From NCBI GenBank assembly GCA_946614295.1, contig CAMOGT010000005.1:1-64000 (forward strand): 64,000 nucleotides of DNA, given 5' to 3'. Source of the stretch: an uncultured Bacteroidales bacterium. GTDB taxonomy: Bacteria; Bacteroidota; Bacteroidia; Bacteroidales; Paludibacteraceae. Below the pieces are notes generated by a model. It saw nothing but the letters and a program-made list of their open reading frames with translations. It ran no database searches and had not been told where the DNA came from. Shown here piece by piece: positions 1 through 7,697 of the stretch. The translations under genes were made by a program, and so were the position numbers. Within the stretch, counting starts at the first letter, position 1. The number at the start of each line of letters is the position of its first letter.

Positions 1-1174
1 GGGCGGCATTGTACGCGCCCTGAATAGCGTCGTGCAGATTGTCGGTGTCAATGATATTGAGACCGAAACCGCCGAAATGTTCCCGCAGTTTCTCGTTATG
101 CAGACCCATGAAGACGAGAGTGTGGCATTTCTCCTTCACCAGTTCGTCTATCTCGGAATAGTCATTGCCTTTGTCCTTACCGCCGAGGATCAGCACGGTC
201 GGCGTAGTCATTGCCTCAAGGGCGTACCAGCAGGAGTTGACATTCGTAGCCTTGGAGTCATTGATCCACCGCACGCCGCGGACGGTAGCCACGTACTGCA
301 GACGGTGCTCCACGCCTTGGAAGGTCATGAGGGACTCGCGGATCACCTCTTTCTTGATACCCATGACGTTCGCCGCGATGGTGGCAGCCATGGAGTTGAG
401 CACGTTATGCCGTCCCTTGAGCGCCAACTCGTCCTCGCCCACAGGCAGCGGGTTAGGTTGCGTGAAGCCGTAGGGATAGAGCGTTGCACCCAACTGAATC
501 TTCTTCATCTCCCGGTCAATAACCGGATCCTCCGCCCAATAAATAAAACTGTCCTCCTTGGTCTGGTTGCGCGTGATACGGAACTTGGCGTCCACGTAGT
601 TCTGGAACTTGTAGTCGTACCGGTCCAGGTGGTCGGGCGTAATGTTCAGCAAGATGGCGATGTCCGCCTTGAAATCGTACATGTTGTCCAACTGGAAGGA
701 CGAGAGCTCGATCACATAGTAGTCGTGATCCTCGTGCGCCACCTGCAGCGCCAGCGAGTTACCGATATTACCTGCCAGACCCACATTGAGCCCCGCCTGT
801 TTCAAGATATAGAAAATCAGCGAGGTGGTGGTCGTCTTGCCGTTCGAACCGGTGATGCAGATCATCTTGGCGTGCGTATAACGCGCCGCAAACTCAATCT
901 CGCTGATGATGGGTGTACCCTGCGCCTGCAGTTTTTGTATCAGCGGCGCAGTCAACGGAATGCCCGGCGATTTGATTACCTCGTCGGCATTGAGAATGAG
1001 CTCTTCGCTGTGCTTGCCGTCCTCCCATTGAACACCGTTCTGGTCCAGTAACGCGCGGTAGGGTTCACTGATCGTACCGCAGTCGCTGACAAACACATCA
1101 AAACCTTTCTCTTTGGCGAGGATGGCAGCGCCGCTACCGCTCTCGCCCGCACCTAATACTACAATTCTTTTCAT
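1..1174 (-). CDS. murD: UDP-N-acetylmuramoyl-L-alanine:D-glutamate ligase, 3' end cut by window
   Basis: MurD adds D-glutamate to UDP-MurNAc-L-Ala in the cytoplasm, the second amino acid step of peptidoglycan precursor synthesis. The reading frame starts at the ATG on 1174-1172 and stays open to base 1, about 391 codons, so only the extreme C-terminus is missing (full MurD is about 440-450 residues). The N-terminus is a Rossmann-like MKRIVVLGAGESGSG, followed by the Mur ligase ATP-binding loop GSNGKTTTTSLI, then LLNITPDHLDRY and the C-terminal-domain segment WINDSKATN and LILGGKDKG. Its start lies one base after the mraY stop, indicating translational coupling in the dcw operon. Identification is firm; this is a standard family member with no oddity seen. 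Confidence 0.95.
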   Translation of the reverse strand, partial: MKRIVVLGAGESGSGAAILAKEKGFDVFVSDCGTISEPYRALLDQNGVQWEDGKHSEELILNADEVIKSPGIPLTAPLIQKLQAQGTPIISEIEFAARYTHAKMICITGSNGKTTTTSLIFYILKQAGLNVGLAGNIGNSLALQVAHEDHDYYVIELSSFQLDNMYDFKADIAILLNITPDHLDRYDYKFQNYVDAKFRITRNQTKEDSFIYWAEDPVIDREMKKIQLGATLYPYGFTQPNPLPVGEDELALKGRHNVLNSMAATIAANVMGIKKEVIRESLMTFQGVEHRLQYVATVRGVRWINDSKATNVNSCWYALEAMTTPTVLILGGKDKGNDYSEIDELVKEKCHTLVFMGLHNEKLREHFGGFGLNIIDTDNLHDAIQGAYNAA

Positions 1175-1175
1175 T

Positions 1176-2447
1176 TTAACGGATTTTAAGGGTTAGGATA
1201 GTGACGGCAGCCAGAATGAGGGTGACGATGCAGAACCGCAATACGATCTTAGTCTCATGATGCAGGTTCTTGCTGCCCTTGAAGAGGATCGAGCAAGTCG
1301 GATCGTTCTTCAGTACCTGGTCCACCGATGTGCGGAAATGGTCATGCAGCGGCGTACGTTTCCACACACGCACGTGACGCCCGCGTTTCTTATAATACTT
1401 ATATACCTGCGTCTGGAGGATCACACTCACGCTCTCCATCAGGAACACGCCGCACAGCACCGGTACCATCAGTTCCTTGTGGATCACCATGGCGCACACG
1501 CCGATGATACCGCCTACCGTCAGACTGCCTGTATCGCCCAGAAACACCTGTGCGGGGAACCCGTTGAACCACAGATAACCTACCAGCGCACCCACAAAAG
1601 CGGCGAGGAAAACCACGATCTCCTCGCTCCCGGGGATGTACATCACATCGAAATACTCCGCCCAGACGACGCTACCGCTGGTATAAGCCAGAGCCAGCAG
1701 AGCAATTCCTATTATTGCCGAGTTGCCGGCACACATGCCGTCCATGCCGTCGTTCAGGTTCGCGCCGTTCGACACCGCTGCTACCACAAACACCGTCAGT
1801 ATCACGAAGAAGATCCACCCGAAGCGGTATTTGTTGTTCTCGCCCGTCCAGCTGAACAGGTCTGCGTAGTTGAAGTTATGGTGCTTGACGAACGGAATAG
1901 TGGTCTGCGTGGACTTGATCTCCGGCGTCTTCTCAACCACCACTACGTTGTTCTCAATCCGGCTGGTAACCACCTCGTTCATGCTCACTGCCGGACAGAA
2001 ACGCAGCGTCAGACCCACGATCAGACCCAACGCCACTTGTCCGCCGATCTTCACCCAACCGTTCAGCCCGTCTTTGTTCTTCTTGAACGTTTTGATATAG
2101 TCGTCTGCAAAACCCAACGCACCCATCAGCAGCGTGGTGACAATCATCAGAATCATATAGACGTTCGTCAGTTTGCCTAACAGCAGACACGGGATCAGGA
2201 TAGCCGCAATGACAATCAGACCGCCCATCGTCGGCACACCTTTCTTGCCTACATTGAAGGGGTCGGTTTTTTCGTCCCGCTGCGTCTCGGAGATGTTGTG
2301 ACGCTTCATGTAGTTGATGAACCAGTTCCCGAACCAAATACTGATCAGCAGTCCTAAAATGCCTGCTGTGATGGCGCGGAAAGAGATGTAGGTGAACAGT
2401 CGCGCACCTAACACATTGCTGAAATGGGTAAATAATGAATATAGCAT
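1176..2447 (-). CDS. mraY: phospho-N-acetylmuramoyl-pentapeptide-transferase
   Basis: MraY transfers phospho-MurNAc-pentapeptide from UDP to undecaprenyl phosphate in the inner membrane, giving lipid I. The 423-residue protein is rich in hydrophobic segments (about ten), the first at residues 22-45. Conserved catalytic loops are visible: the aspartate pair in GFADDYIKTF, the NLNDGMDGMCAG segment and FLGDTGSLTVGG, and near the C-terminus the histidine-rich TPLHDHFR motif. An extra segment around residues 160-200 between the first and second catalytic loops is typical of Bacteroidota MraY proteins, which are longer than the approximately 360-residue enterobacterial enzyme. It sits between murE and murD, as expected. 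Confidence 0.96.
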   Translation of the reverse strand: MLYSLFTHFSNVLGARLFTYISFRAITAGILGLLISIWFGNWFINYMKRHNISETQRDEKTDPFNVGKKGVPTMGGLIVIAAILIPCLLLGKLTNVYMILMIVTTLLMGALGFADDYIKTFKKNKDGLNGWVKIGGQVALGLIVGLTLRFCPAVSMNEVVTSRIENNVVVVEKTPEIKSTQTTIPFVKHHNFNYADLFSWTGENNKYRFGWIFFVILTVFVVAAVSNGANLNDGMDGMCAGNSAIIGIALLALAYTSGSVVWAEYFDVMYIPGSEEIVVFLAAFVGALVGYLWFNGFPAQVFLGDTGSLTVGGIIGVCAMVIHKELMVPVLCGVFLMESVSVILQTQVYKYYKKRGRHVRVWKRTPLHDHFRTSVDQVLKNDPTCSILFKGSKNLHHETKIVLRFCIVTLILAAVTILTLKIR

Positions 2448-2448
2448 A

Positions 2449-2476
2449 AAATTTCAAATTTCAAATCTCAAATAAA
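2449..2476. repeat. AT-rich short tandem repeat between murE and mraY
   Basis: Three imperfect units of the type AATTTCAAAT/CTCAAAT fill the short murE-mraY spacer and run into the last codons and stop of murE. The same word recurs at 20,992-21,022 upstream of lpxH. It is one of the short AT-rich repeats that decorate spacers across this window; no function can be assigned. Confidence 0.5.
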
Positions 2477-3937
2477 TCGTCTTACGATTTCATGATCGTC
2501 AAAATGGTGCTTCACACCCTTGATGATCTGGTAGTCCTCATGGCCCTTGCCTGCCACTAAGATCACATCGCCGCTCTGCGCCAGCGTACAAGCCGTCTGG
2601 ATAGCCGCCGCGCGGTCCTCAATGACCAGAGTGCTGCGCAACTCCTCTTCCGTCAGTCCGGCTTTCATGTCATTCAGAATATCCGCGGGCTCCTCGTCAC
2701 GCGGGTTGTCGGAGGTCAGAATCAACTGCTCGCTCCCTTTCTTCGCAATCTGCGCCATCATTGGTCGTTTGCCCTTGTCCCGGTTACCGCCGCAACCCAC
2801 CACGGTAATGAGTTTGGCGCCGTCTTTCTTAATCTCTCGAATCGTCTGGATCACATTATCTACGGCGTCCGGCGTGTGGGCGTAATCGACAATCGCAGTC
2901 CATCCTTTCGGGCTGCGGATGGTCTCGAACCGTCCGTTCACGGGCTTCAGCGTACTCAGCACACGCAGCACCTCCATCTCCTCAAATCCCAGACATAGTG
3001 CCGCGCCGTAGATGCATAGCAGGTTGCTCACGTTGAACCGTCCTACAAGCGGCACAAAAACCTCTTTGCCGTTGATGTTCAGCATCATTCCCTCGAACCC
3101 TTCTTCCAGGATCTGCGCCTTGTAATCCGCCAGCGAACGGGTGGAGTAGGTATGTACCGAGGCCTTGCAGTTCTGCGTCATCACCAAGCCGTTCTTGTCG
3201 TCCTTGTTAGTCACTGCGAAAGCGCTTTTCTTCAGTCCGTCGAACAGCCTTTTCTTTGTGTCGCGGTAGTTGTCAAAGGTCTTATGGTAGTCGATATGAT
3301 CCCGCGTGAGGTTGGTGAACAGCGCCCCGTCGAAATCCAGTCCGGCGATGCGTTCCTGGGCGATGGCATGGCTGCTGACCTCCATGAACGCGTACTCGCA
3401 ACCGGCATCGACCATCCGCCGCAGCAGTCCGTTCAGTTCGATGGCGTCCGGCGTGGTGTGCGTCGCCGGAACAGCCTCATCCTCGATATAATTGACCACC
3501 GTCGATAGCAGTCCGGCCTTGTGACCCATCGCGCGCACGAGTTTGTATAGCAAGGTGGCGATAGTCGTCTTGCCGTTTGTGCCCGTAACACCCACCAGCG
3601 TCAGCGCCTTGCTCGGCTCGCCGAACCACTTGCTCGCCAACAGCCCCAGTGCCTTGTCCGTGTTCTCTACGAGGATGTATGTGACTTTCGCCTCTAACCT
3701 TTCGCCTTTAGCCTCTTTCGGCAGGTACTTCCTGTCCGAAAGTACCACAGCACCTGCGCCCTTCGCGACACAGCCATCAATGAACGTGTGCCCGTCTACT
3801 GCTGTGCCGACTTGGGCAACGAAAAGGTCGCCTTGATCCACTTTGCGGCTGTCGAAATGAATGCCGCTGATCTCCTTGTCCGTCGGTCCGATTACCTCAA
3901 TCGGCTTAATCGCTGTCAATAACTCGCTTAATAACAT
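2468..3937 (-). CDS. murE: UDP-N-acetylmuramoyl-tripeptide synthetase (meso-diaminopimelate type)
   Basis: MurE adds the third amino acid to UDP-MurNAc-dipeptide. The start was set at the ATG on 3937, giving MLLSELLTAIKP and 489 residues; a longer frame upstream overlaps ftsI and is not plausible. Mur ligase features in order: the N-terminal DSRKVDQGDLFVA substrate site (about residues 29-41), the P-loop GVTGTNGKTTIATL, and VDYAHTPDA in the C-terminal part. The DNPR signature in TSDNPRDEEP is the known marker for meso-diaminopimelate rather than lysine specificity. Residues 75-84 (EAKGERLEAK) are encoded by a spacer-type repeat (3686-3715), placed in a loop of the N-terminal domain. The start is 11 bases after the ftsI stop. 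Confidence 0.95.
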   Translation of the reverse strand: MLLSELLTAIKPIEVIGPTDKEISGIHFDSRKVDQGDLFVAQVGTAVDGHTFIDGCVAKGAGAVVLSDRKYLPKEAKGERLEAKVTYILVENTDKALGLLASKWFGEPSKALTLVGVTGTNGKTTIATLLYKLVRAMGHKAGLLSTVVNYIEDEAVPATHTTPDAIELNGLLRRMVDAGCEYAFMEVSSHAIAQERIAGLDFDGALFTNLTRDHIDYHKTFDNYRDTKKRLFDGLKKSAFAVTNKDDKNGLVMTQNCKASVHTYSTRSLADYKAQILEEGFEGMMLNINGKEVFVPLVGRFNVSNLLCIYGAALCLGFEEMEVLRVLSTLKPVNGRFETIRSPKGWTAIVDYAHTPDAVDNVIQTIREIKKDGAKLITVVGCGGNRDKGKRPMMAQIAKKGSEQLILTSDNPRDEEPADILNDMKAGLTEEELRSTLVIEDRAAAIQTACTLAQSGDVILVAGKGHEDYQIIKGVKHHFDDHEIVRRFI

Positions 3938-3948
3938 ATATAATAAAT

Positions 3949-5742
3949 TTACCGCTTCTCTAATACTCTTTCGCCTTCGCGATACACATAGCACCCCGTG
4001 TACGCCATCGTCTTCTCGGCAATCACCCTCACCGTACTGCCGCAGTCCATACCCGCGTCGTAGGGGTATTGCGGGTCCTCGATCATGCAGATGCACGTGT
4101 ACCGCGGGTTCTCCTCCGGGAAATACCCGACAAACGTCATTCGGTGGCGTCTGCTCGAGTAGCCGTGACCGGGGATGAACAGCTGTGCGGTACCCGTTTT
4201 GCCGGCTATGCTCACTAAATTGCTTTGTGCTTTACGGCTCCATAGTTTCTTCGCCGCCGTTCCCAAATGGTCATCCCACACGACATCATGCAGTGCCCCT
4301 TGAATATCCTGTAGCGTGCGGTTGCTGCACACGGATGACTTCACTACCTCCGGCCTGAAACGCTCCTCGTCTTCGCCGTTCTGCTGGATAGCGCTCACTA
4401 ACATCGGTCGCATCATCCGCCCGCCGTTGGCAAGTGCGTTGTAGAACATCAGTATCTGCATCGGACTCATCTCCACCGAGTAGCCGTAACTCATCTTACT
4501 CAGCGTCACGGTATCCCTCGGCACGTCGATACGCACTTTGTCTGCACCCGGGATCTCGCAATAGACGCTGTCCATCAGACCCATCTTCTCTATACGCCGC
4601 ACGAACTTACGCGCCGAACCTTCGTAACTCCGCGTAATGAGTTTGGCGAGGGCGATGTTGCTACTTACCGCCAGTGCGCTACGAACGGTCAGCAGCGTGT
4701 CCATCGGGTGCGCGTCCGTGTGCTTTACGCTGAAATACTGCCACGGCTTGCGGCTCACGCTCACTGTGTCGTCTATGTCGATCTTCCCGTCGTCCAGCGC
4801 GGCTACGAGGGCAATCGTCTTGAACGTCGAACCCGGTTCTACACGTTGCACGGCGTGGTTCTGCGCCTCGAAATACTCGCCGTCCTTGTTGCGGTCGATG
4901 TTGGCGATGGCGCGGATGTAACCCGTCTGCGTCTCCATCAGGATGGCGCAACCCCATTGGGCGTTCCGCTCGCGCGTTTTCTCAATCAGCGCGTTCTCTA
5001 CGATATCCTGCAGATTGGCATCGATCGTAGTCAGCACATCCAGACCGTCTTTGGCTTCCTCCACCGTCACGGACTCGTACCGCCCGCCGATCTTCTGAAT
5101 GCTGCTCATGCCGTCCTCGCCCTTCAACTCTTTGTCAAAACCTTTCTCCAGACCCGAATTACCGCTACCCCCTTCGCCGTAGATGCCGCCGATAGTACGG
5201 CTCGCGAGAATACCGTAAGGCTTGATCCGCCGGTGCTGGTCCTCGAAGAAAATGCCGCTCTTGTATTTGCCTTTCTTGATCAGTTTGTTCTGCTCTAAAG
5301 CCTGCCGCTGCAGGTAATTGATGCGGTGGTCACATACCCGCAGACGCTTCTCGCCTTTACGGTAAGCCTGCGTGATACGCGTCTTGTATTCCGCCTGTGT
5401 GTGCTCGCCTACGATGACCGCCAAATCCAGCGCCAGCGTGTCGATGTGCGCCTTGAACAGCGCATCGTTCTTCTCGTGCAACGCGGGCACGCGTGTATCC
5501 ATATACATATAGTATTGCGGCATACTGGTGGCGAGGAGCCGACCGTTGCAATCGAGGATATTGCCCCTTGTGGCTTGGATAGGACGGTTGGCGGGCACCT
5601 GTTTCTCGGCCACCTTGAGCCACTGCTCCCGCTCCACAGCCTGAATATAAATGATCTTGCCGAGCACGGCTACGAACCCCGCTGCAATCACAATGAATAT
5701 GATTGCAAACCTCCATACCGTATTTCTCTGCTCGTCACTCAT
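3949..5742 (-). CDS. ftsI: penicillin-binding protein 3, septal transpeptidase
   Basis: FtsI cross-links septal peptidoglycan as part of the divisome. The 597-residue protein has one N-terminal membrane anchor (about residues 12-33), a PBP dimerisation domain beginning ATRGNILDCNGRLLA, and a transpeptidase domain with all three active-site motifs: STFK at 305-308, SSN at 360-362 and KTG at 515-517. Many Bacteroidota FtsI proteins are near 700 residues and carry a C-terminal PASTA domain; this one stops soon after the transpeptidase domain, so a complete PASTA domain appears to be absent. It lies between the ftsL-like gene and murE, the conserved dcw position. Confidence 0.95.
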   Translation of the reverse strand: MSDEQRNTVWRFAIIFIVIAAGFVAVLGKIIYIQAVEREQWLKVAEKQVPANRPIQATRGNILDCNGRLLATSMPQYYMYMDTRVPALHEKNDALFKAHIDTLALDLAVIVGEHTQAEYKTRITQAYRKGEKRLRVCDHRINYLQRQALEQNKLIKKGKYKSGIFFEDQHRRIKPYGILASRTIGGIYGEGGSGNSGLEKGFDKELKGEDGMSSIQKIGGRYESVTVEEAKDGLDVLTTIDANLQDIVENALIEKTRERNAQWGCAILMETQTGYIRAIANIDRNKDGEYFEAQNHAVQRVEPGSTFKTIALVAALDDGKIDIDDTVSVSRKPWQYFSVKHTDAHPMDTLLTVRSALAVSSNIALAKLITRSYEGSARKFVRRIEKMGLMDSVYCEIPGADKVRIDVPRDTVTLSKMSYGYSVEMSPMQILMFYNALANGGRMMRPMLVSAIQQNGEDEERFRPEVVKSSVCSNRTLQDIQGALHDVVWDDHLGTAAKKLWSRKAQSNLVSIAGKTGTAQLFIPGHGYSSRRHRMTFVGYFPEENPRYTCICMIEDPQYPYDAGMDCGSTVRVIAEKTMAYTGCYVYREGERVLEKR

Positions 5743-5865
5743 AAATTTATTTACAATTTTGTCATTTACGATTTGGTCATTTATTTTGTTATTGTACCAT
5801 TTAGTAAAATGGCTAAATAGTCAAATTGTACATAAATGGTAAATGGTACATGACTAAATGGTAAA
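5743..5865. repeat. AT-rich repetitive spacer between ftsL-like gene and ftsI
   Basis: A 123-base spacer inside the dcw operon is built of imperfect copies of CCATTTA, CATTTAC and GTACATTTA words on the coding strand, with a small hairpin CCATTT-AGTA-AAATGG. No open frame or promoter of the Bacteroidota consensus was found in it. The spacing is unusual for a cluster whose genes are normally nearly contiguous. Confidence 0.6.
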
Positions 5866-6180
5866 TTATTTTATCTTCACCGGCGGCACCCGGTTCTCCT
5901 TCAACTCGCTGCCGTTCGCCTGCAGCGCCTCCAATATCTGGCTTTGCCTCGTGCTGTTGGTCAGTTGCGCACTGACGGTCATGTACCGGAACTTGGCATC
6001 TAACATCTCTTTCTTCGTGTCCGTCAGCCTGTGTTGCTGTTTGACGGACTGGTAGCCGGTCAGAATATACAGAAACACCAGCCCTACAATCAGTCCGATC
6101 AGCGGATACTGTTCCCTGATCTTCCGGCTCCGCAGCCTGTCGCCGTTCAGCCACGATTGTATGTCATGAGCATCTGCCAT
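5866..6180 (-). CDS. ftsL: FtsL-like small bitopic division protein
   Basis: FtsL is a single-pass inner-membrane divisome protein that bridges to FtsB/DivIC and helps activate septal synthesis. This 104-residue protein has a charged cytoplasmic N-terminus (residues 1-26), one membrane segment (about 27-46, PLIGLIVGLVFLYILTGY), then a heptad-like periplasmic coiled coil (about 47-90). Size, topology and position between rsmH and ftsI are what is expected for Bacteroidota FtsL. FtsL sequences diverge strongly, so the assignment rests on architecture and context rather than on catalytic residues. Confidence 0.85.
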   Translation of the reverse strand: MADAHDIQSWLNGDRLRSRKIREQYPLIGLIVGLVFLYILTGYQSVKQQHRLTDTKKEMLDAKFRYMTVSAQLTNSTRQSQILEALQANGSELKENRVPPVKIK

Positions 6181-6237
6181 TATAATTTTTTTCTCTACTC
6201 CAAATTATGAGTCGCTGTTTGTTGTCATTCGAAGCCC

Positions 6238-6347
6238 TCCGCCTTCGGCGGAAAATCAGTTTATACTCTCTCGGAGGCGTGTTTTGGCGAAGGGGTACGC
6301 CAAAACTCGTCGAGCAGGGGGCGAGTTACTCCGAAGAGTATAAACTG
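6238..6347. other. multi-hairpin palindromic element between rsmH and ftsL-like gene
   Basis: About 110 bases fold on paper into nested hairpins. A leading hairpin TCCGCC-TTC-GGCGGA covers 6238-6252. A long outer stem pairs 6257-6276 (CAGTTTATACTCTCTCGGAG) with 6329-6347, with a single bulge. Inside the outer stem are GTTTTGGCG/CGCCAAAAC (6281-6289 with 6298-6306) and ACTCG/CGAGT (6305-6309 with 6322-6326), giving a three-way-junction-like shape. It lies within the dcw transcript, so it could be an RNA structure acting on processing or on ftsL expression, or a REP-like palindromic repeat. The pairing is seen directly; the role is not known. Confidence 0.7.
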
Positions 6348-6353
6348 CATAAC

Positions 6354-7580
6354 TTAGGGCTTTGCTTTGCGCTCTGCCACTCGTAATTTGGCACTCCGGC
6401 TCCGCGGGTTCCTTTCTACTTCATCGTCGCTGGCTACACGCCCTTTCTCGATGACATCAAACGGAGTGAGCGCGTTTCCGTAAAAGTCCTTCTCTATCGT
6501 ACCTTCCAAGTTCCCGCTTCTGAAGAAGTTCTTCACCAGCCGGTCTTCCAACGAGTGGTACGTCAGTATCGCAATCCGTCCACCCGGTTTCAACAGATCC
6601 CGTGCTGCCACCAACATCTCCCGTAGAGCCCCCATCTCGTCGTTCACCTCTATCCGCAGCGCCTGAAACAGCCGCGCCAGATCCTTCTTGTACTGCGCCG
6701 GTATCTCCATTTCCTTTGTATCCGCCATGCTTAGCGGATTTATCTGGAGGTTCAGCGCCGCGTTAATCAACTCCTCCGTCCGTAAAATAGGCTTCTGAGA
6801 ACGGGCTTTGCATATATTCCTTGCGATGCCCCTCCCGTTCTTCATCTCGCCGTAAAGCCAGAAAACCCGCGCCAACTCTTCCTCGCTGTACCCATTCACT
6901 ATATCCGCCGCGGTACGTTTTGCCGTCTGGTTCATGCGCATGTCTAACGGCGCACTGAAACGGAAACTGAAACCTCTCTCCGGGCAATCGAAATGATGAA
7001 AACTTACCCCTAAATCTGCCAGCAATCCGTCTATCTCTTTCACTCCGTAATAATCCATCCAGTTCCGCAGATATCGGAAATTGCTATGCACAAACGTCCA
7101 TTTCGGATTATTGACAAATTGTGCATTGTGAACTGTGCATTGTGCATTGTGAATTGTGCATTGTGCATTGTCATAAGCCTCTATATCTTGGTCGAACGAA
7201 TACAGGTGTCCTCCCTCGTTGTCCTGTTCGCGGGTCTTTAGCCCCGCGCCTCCCTCTTCGTTTTGTTCGCGGGTCTTTAGCCCCGAGCCGCCCTCTTCGT
7301 TCTGTTCGGCGGCATTTTTGCCGCCGTTATTTTCTATGTCCGTTGTGCCGGATATTATCCGGCCTCCCTCCCCTTGTGGGGTGAAGAGCTCCGCTCGATC
7401 GAGCGTCCAGTGGACGGTCGTAGAACTCTCCTGGGGTGGGGTTTGCAGCTTGTCTAAAATGGCGCGGCTGTGTCCTCCGCCCCCGAAAGTGACATCCACA
7501 TACACGCCCCCGGGCTTGATTGCCAAGCCCTCGATCGTCTCTTTCAGCATTGCCGGTATGTGGTAAATCTCACTCTCCAT
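6354..7580 (-). CDS. rsmH: 16S rRNA (cytosine(1402)-N(4))-methyltransferase with large in-frame insertion
   Basis: RsmH (MraW) methylates N4 of C1402 in 16S rRNA using S-adenosylmethionine. The SAM-binding motif VDVTFGGGGHSRAIL (residues 28-42) and the second motif SFDQDIEAY (128-136) flank an insertion of about 78 residues (47-124) where the family normally has only a few. A second insertion of about 20 residues (138-157, rich in HNAQC repeats) precedes the conserved VHSNFRYL (164-171). The rest is normal: LLADLGVSFHHFD, RGFSFR, the C-terminal ILTYHSLEDRLVKNFF and ending AERKAKP. Total length is 408 against about 300-310 for the family. The insertions keep frame and contain spacer-type repeats. 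The protein is probably active because all conserved segments are present, but this is inference. Confidence 0.93.
   Translation of the reverse strand: MESEIYHIPAMLKETIEGLAIKPGGVYVDVTFGGGGHSRAILDKLQTPPQESSTTVHWTLDRAELFTPQGEGGRIISGTTDIENNGGKNAAEQNEEGGSGLKTREQNEEGGAGLKTREQDNEGGHLYSFDQDIEAYDNAQCTIHNAQCTVHNAQFVNNPKWTFVHSNFRYLRNWMDYYGVKEIDGLLADLGVSFHHFDCPERGFSFRFSAPLDMRMNQTAKRTAADIVNGYSEEELARVFWLYGEMKNGRGIARNICKARSQKPILRTEELINAALNLQINPLSMADTKEMEIPAQYKKDLARLFQALRIEVNDEMGALREMLVAARDLLKPGGRIAILTYHSLEDRLVKNFFRSGNLEGTIEKDFYGNALTPFDVIEKGRVASDDEVERNPRSRSAKLRVAERKAKP
7110..7169. repeat. in-frame tandem repeat in rsmH (HNAQC units)
   Basis: On the plus strand the segment reads as repeated TGTGCATTGTGAATTGTGCA-type words, the same family that fills spacers at 8,165-8,205 and 36,995-37,015. 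In the rsmH reading frame it encodes the repeated residues HNAQC, placed between the second SAM motif and the conserved VHSNFRYL segment. Confidence 0.75.
7209..7442. repeat. run of consecutive hairpins inserted in frame in rsmH
   Basis: This segment holds successive near-perfect hairpins: two copies of CGCGGGTCTTTAGCCCCG (7230-7248 and 7268-7286), GGCGGCA/TGCCGCC (7308-7325), GCCGGAT/ATCCGGC (7347-7363), CCCC-TTGT-GGGG (7370-7381), the perfect palindrome CGCTCGATCGAGCG (7392-7405) and CGTCCA-G-TGGACG (7404-7416). The two first copies also form a direct repeat of about 37 bases that encodes the duplicated EQNEEGG-GLKTR peptide. The frame stays open across all of it. Confidence 0.8.
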
Positions 7581-7697
7581 CTTACATCCTTTCTCCTATC
7601 TGTTTTACATAATTCTTTAGTTCTTCTTTAGTTCTTATTTGGTCCTTTTTTGGTTCATCTTTGTTTCTTATCGTACTAATTACGTACTCTTTCTATA
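7581..7697. repeat. repetitive spacer between mraZ and rsmH
   Basis: The 117-base spacer carries, on the plus strand, repeated TTTAGTTCTT, TTTGGTCC and TTTGGTTC words (7612-7660). No consensus promoter or further gene was recognised. The rsmH start at 7580 gives the expected N-terminus, so the spacer is not lost coding sequence of RsmH. Confidence 0.5.

Noticed and set aside
32..1051. Plus-strand open frame of 339 codons at the window start
   Set aside because: It lies antisense to murD, whose motifs are complete on the minus strand.
2468..4096. Longer MurE frame starting at 4096
   Set aside because: The 53 extra residues overlap ftsI coding and lack Mur ligase similarity; MLLSELL at 3937 is the normal N-terminus.
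6238..6347. Insertion sequence or transposon end
   Set aside because: No transposase frame nearby and no target-site duplication seen; the inverted arms close a small stem-loop structure.
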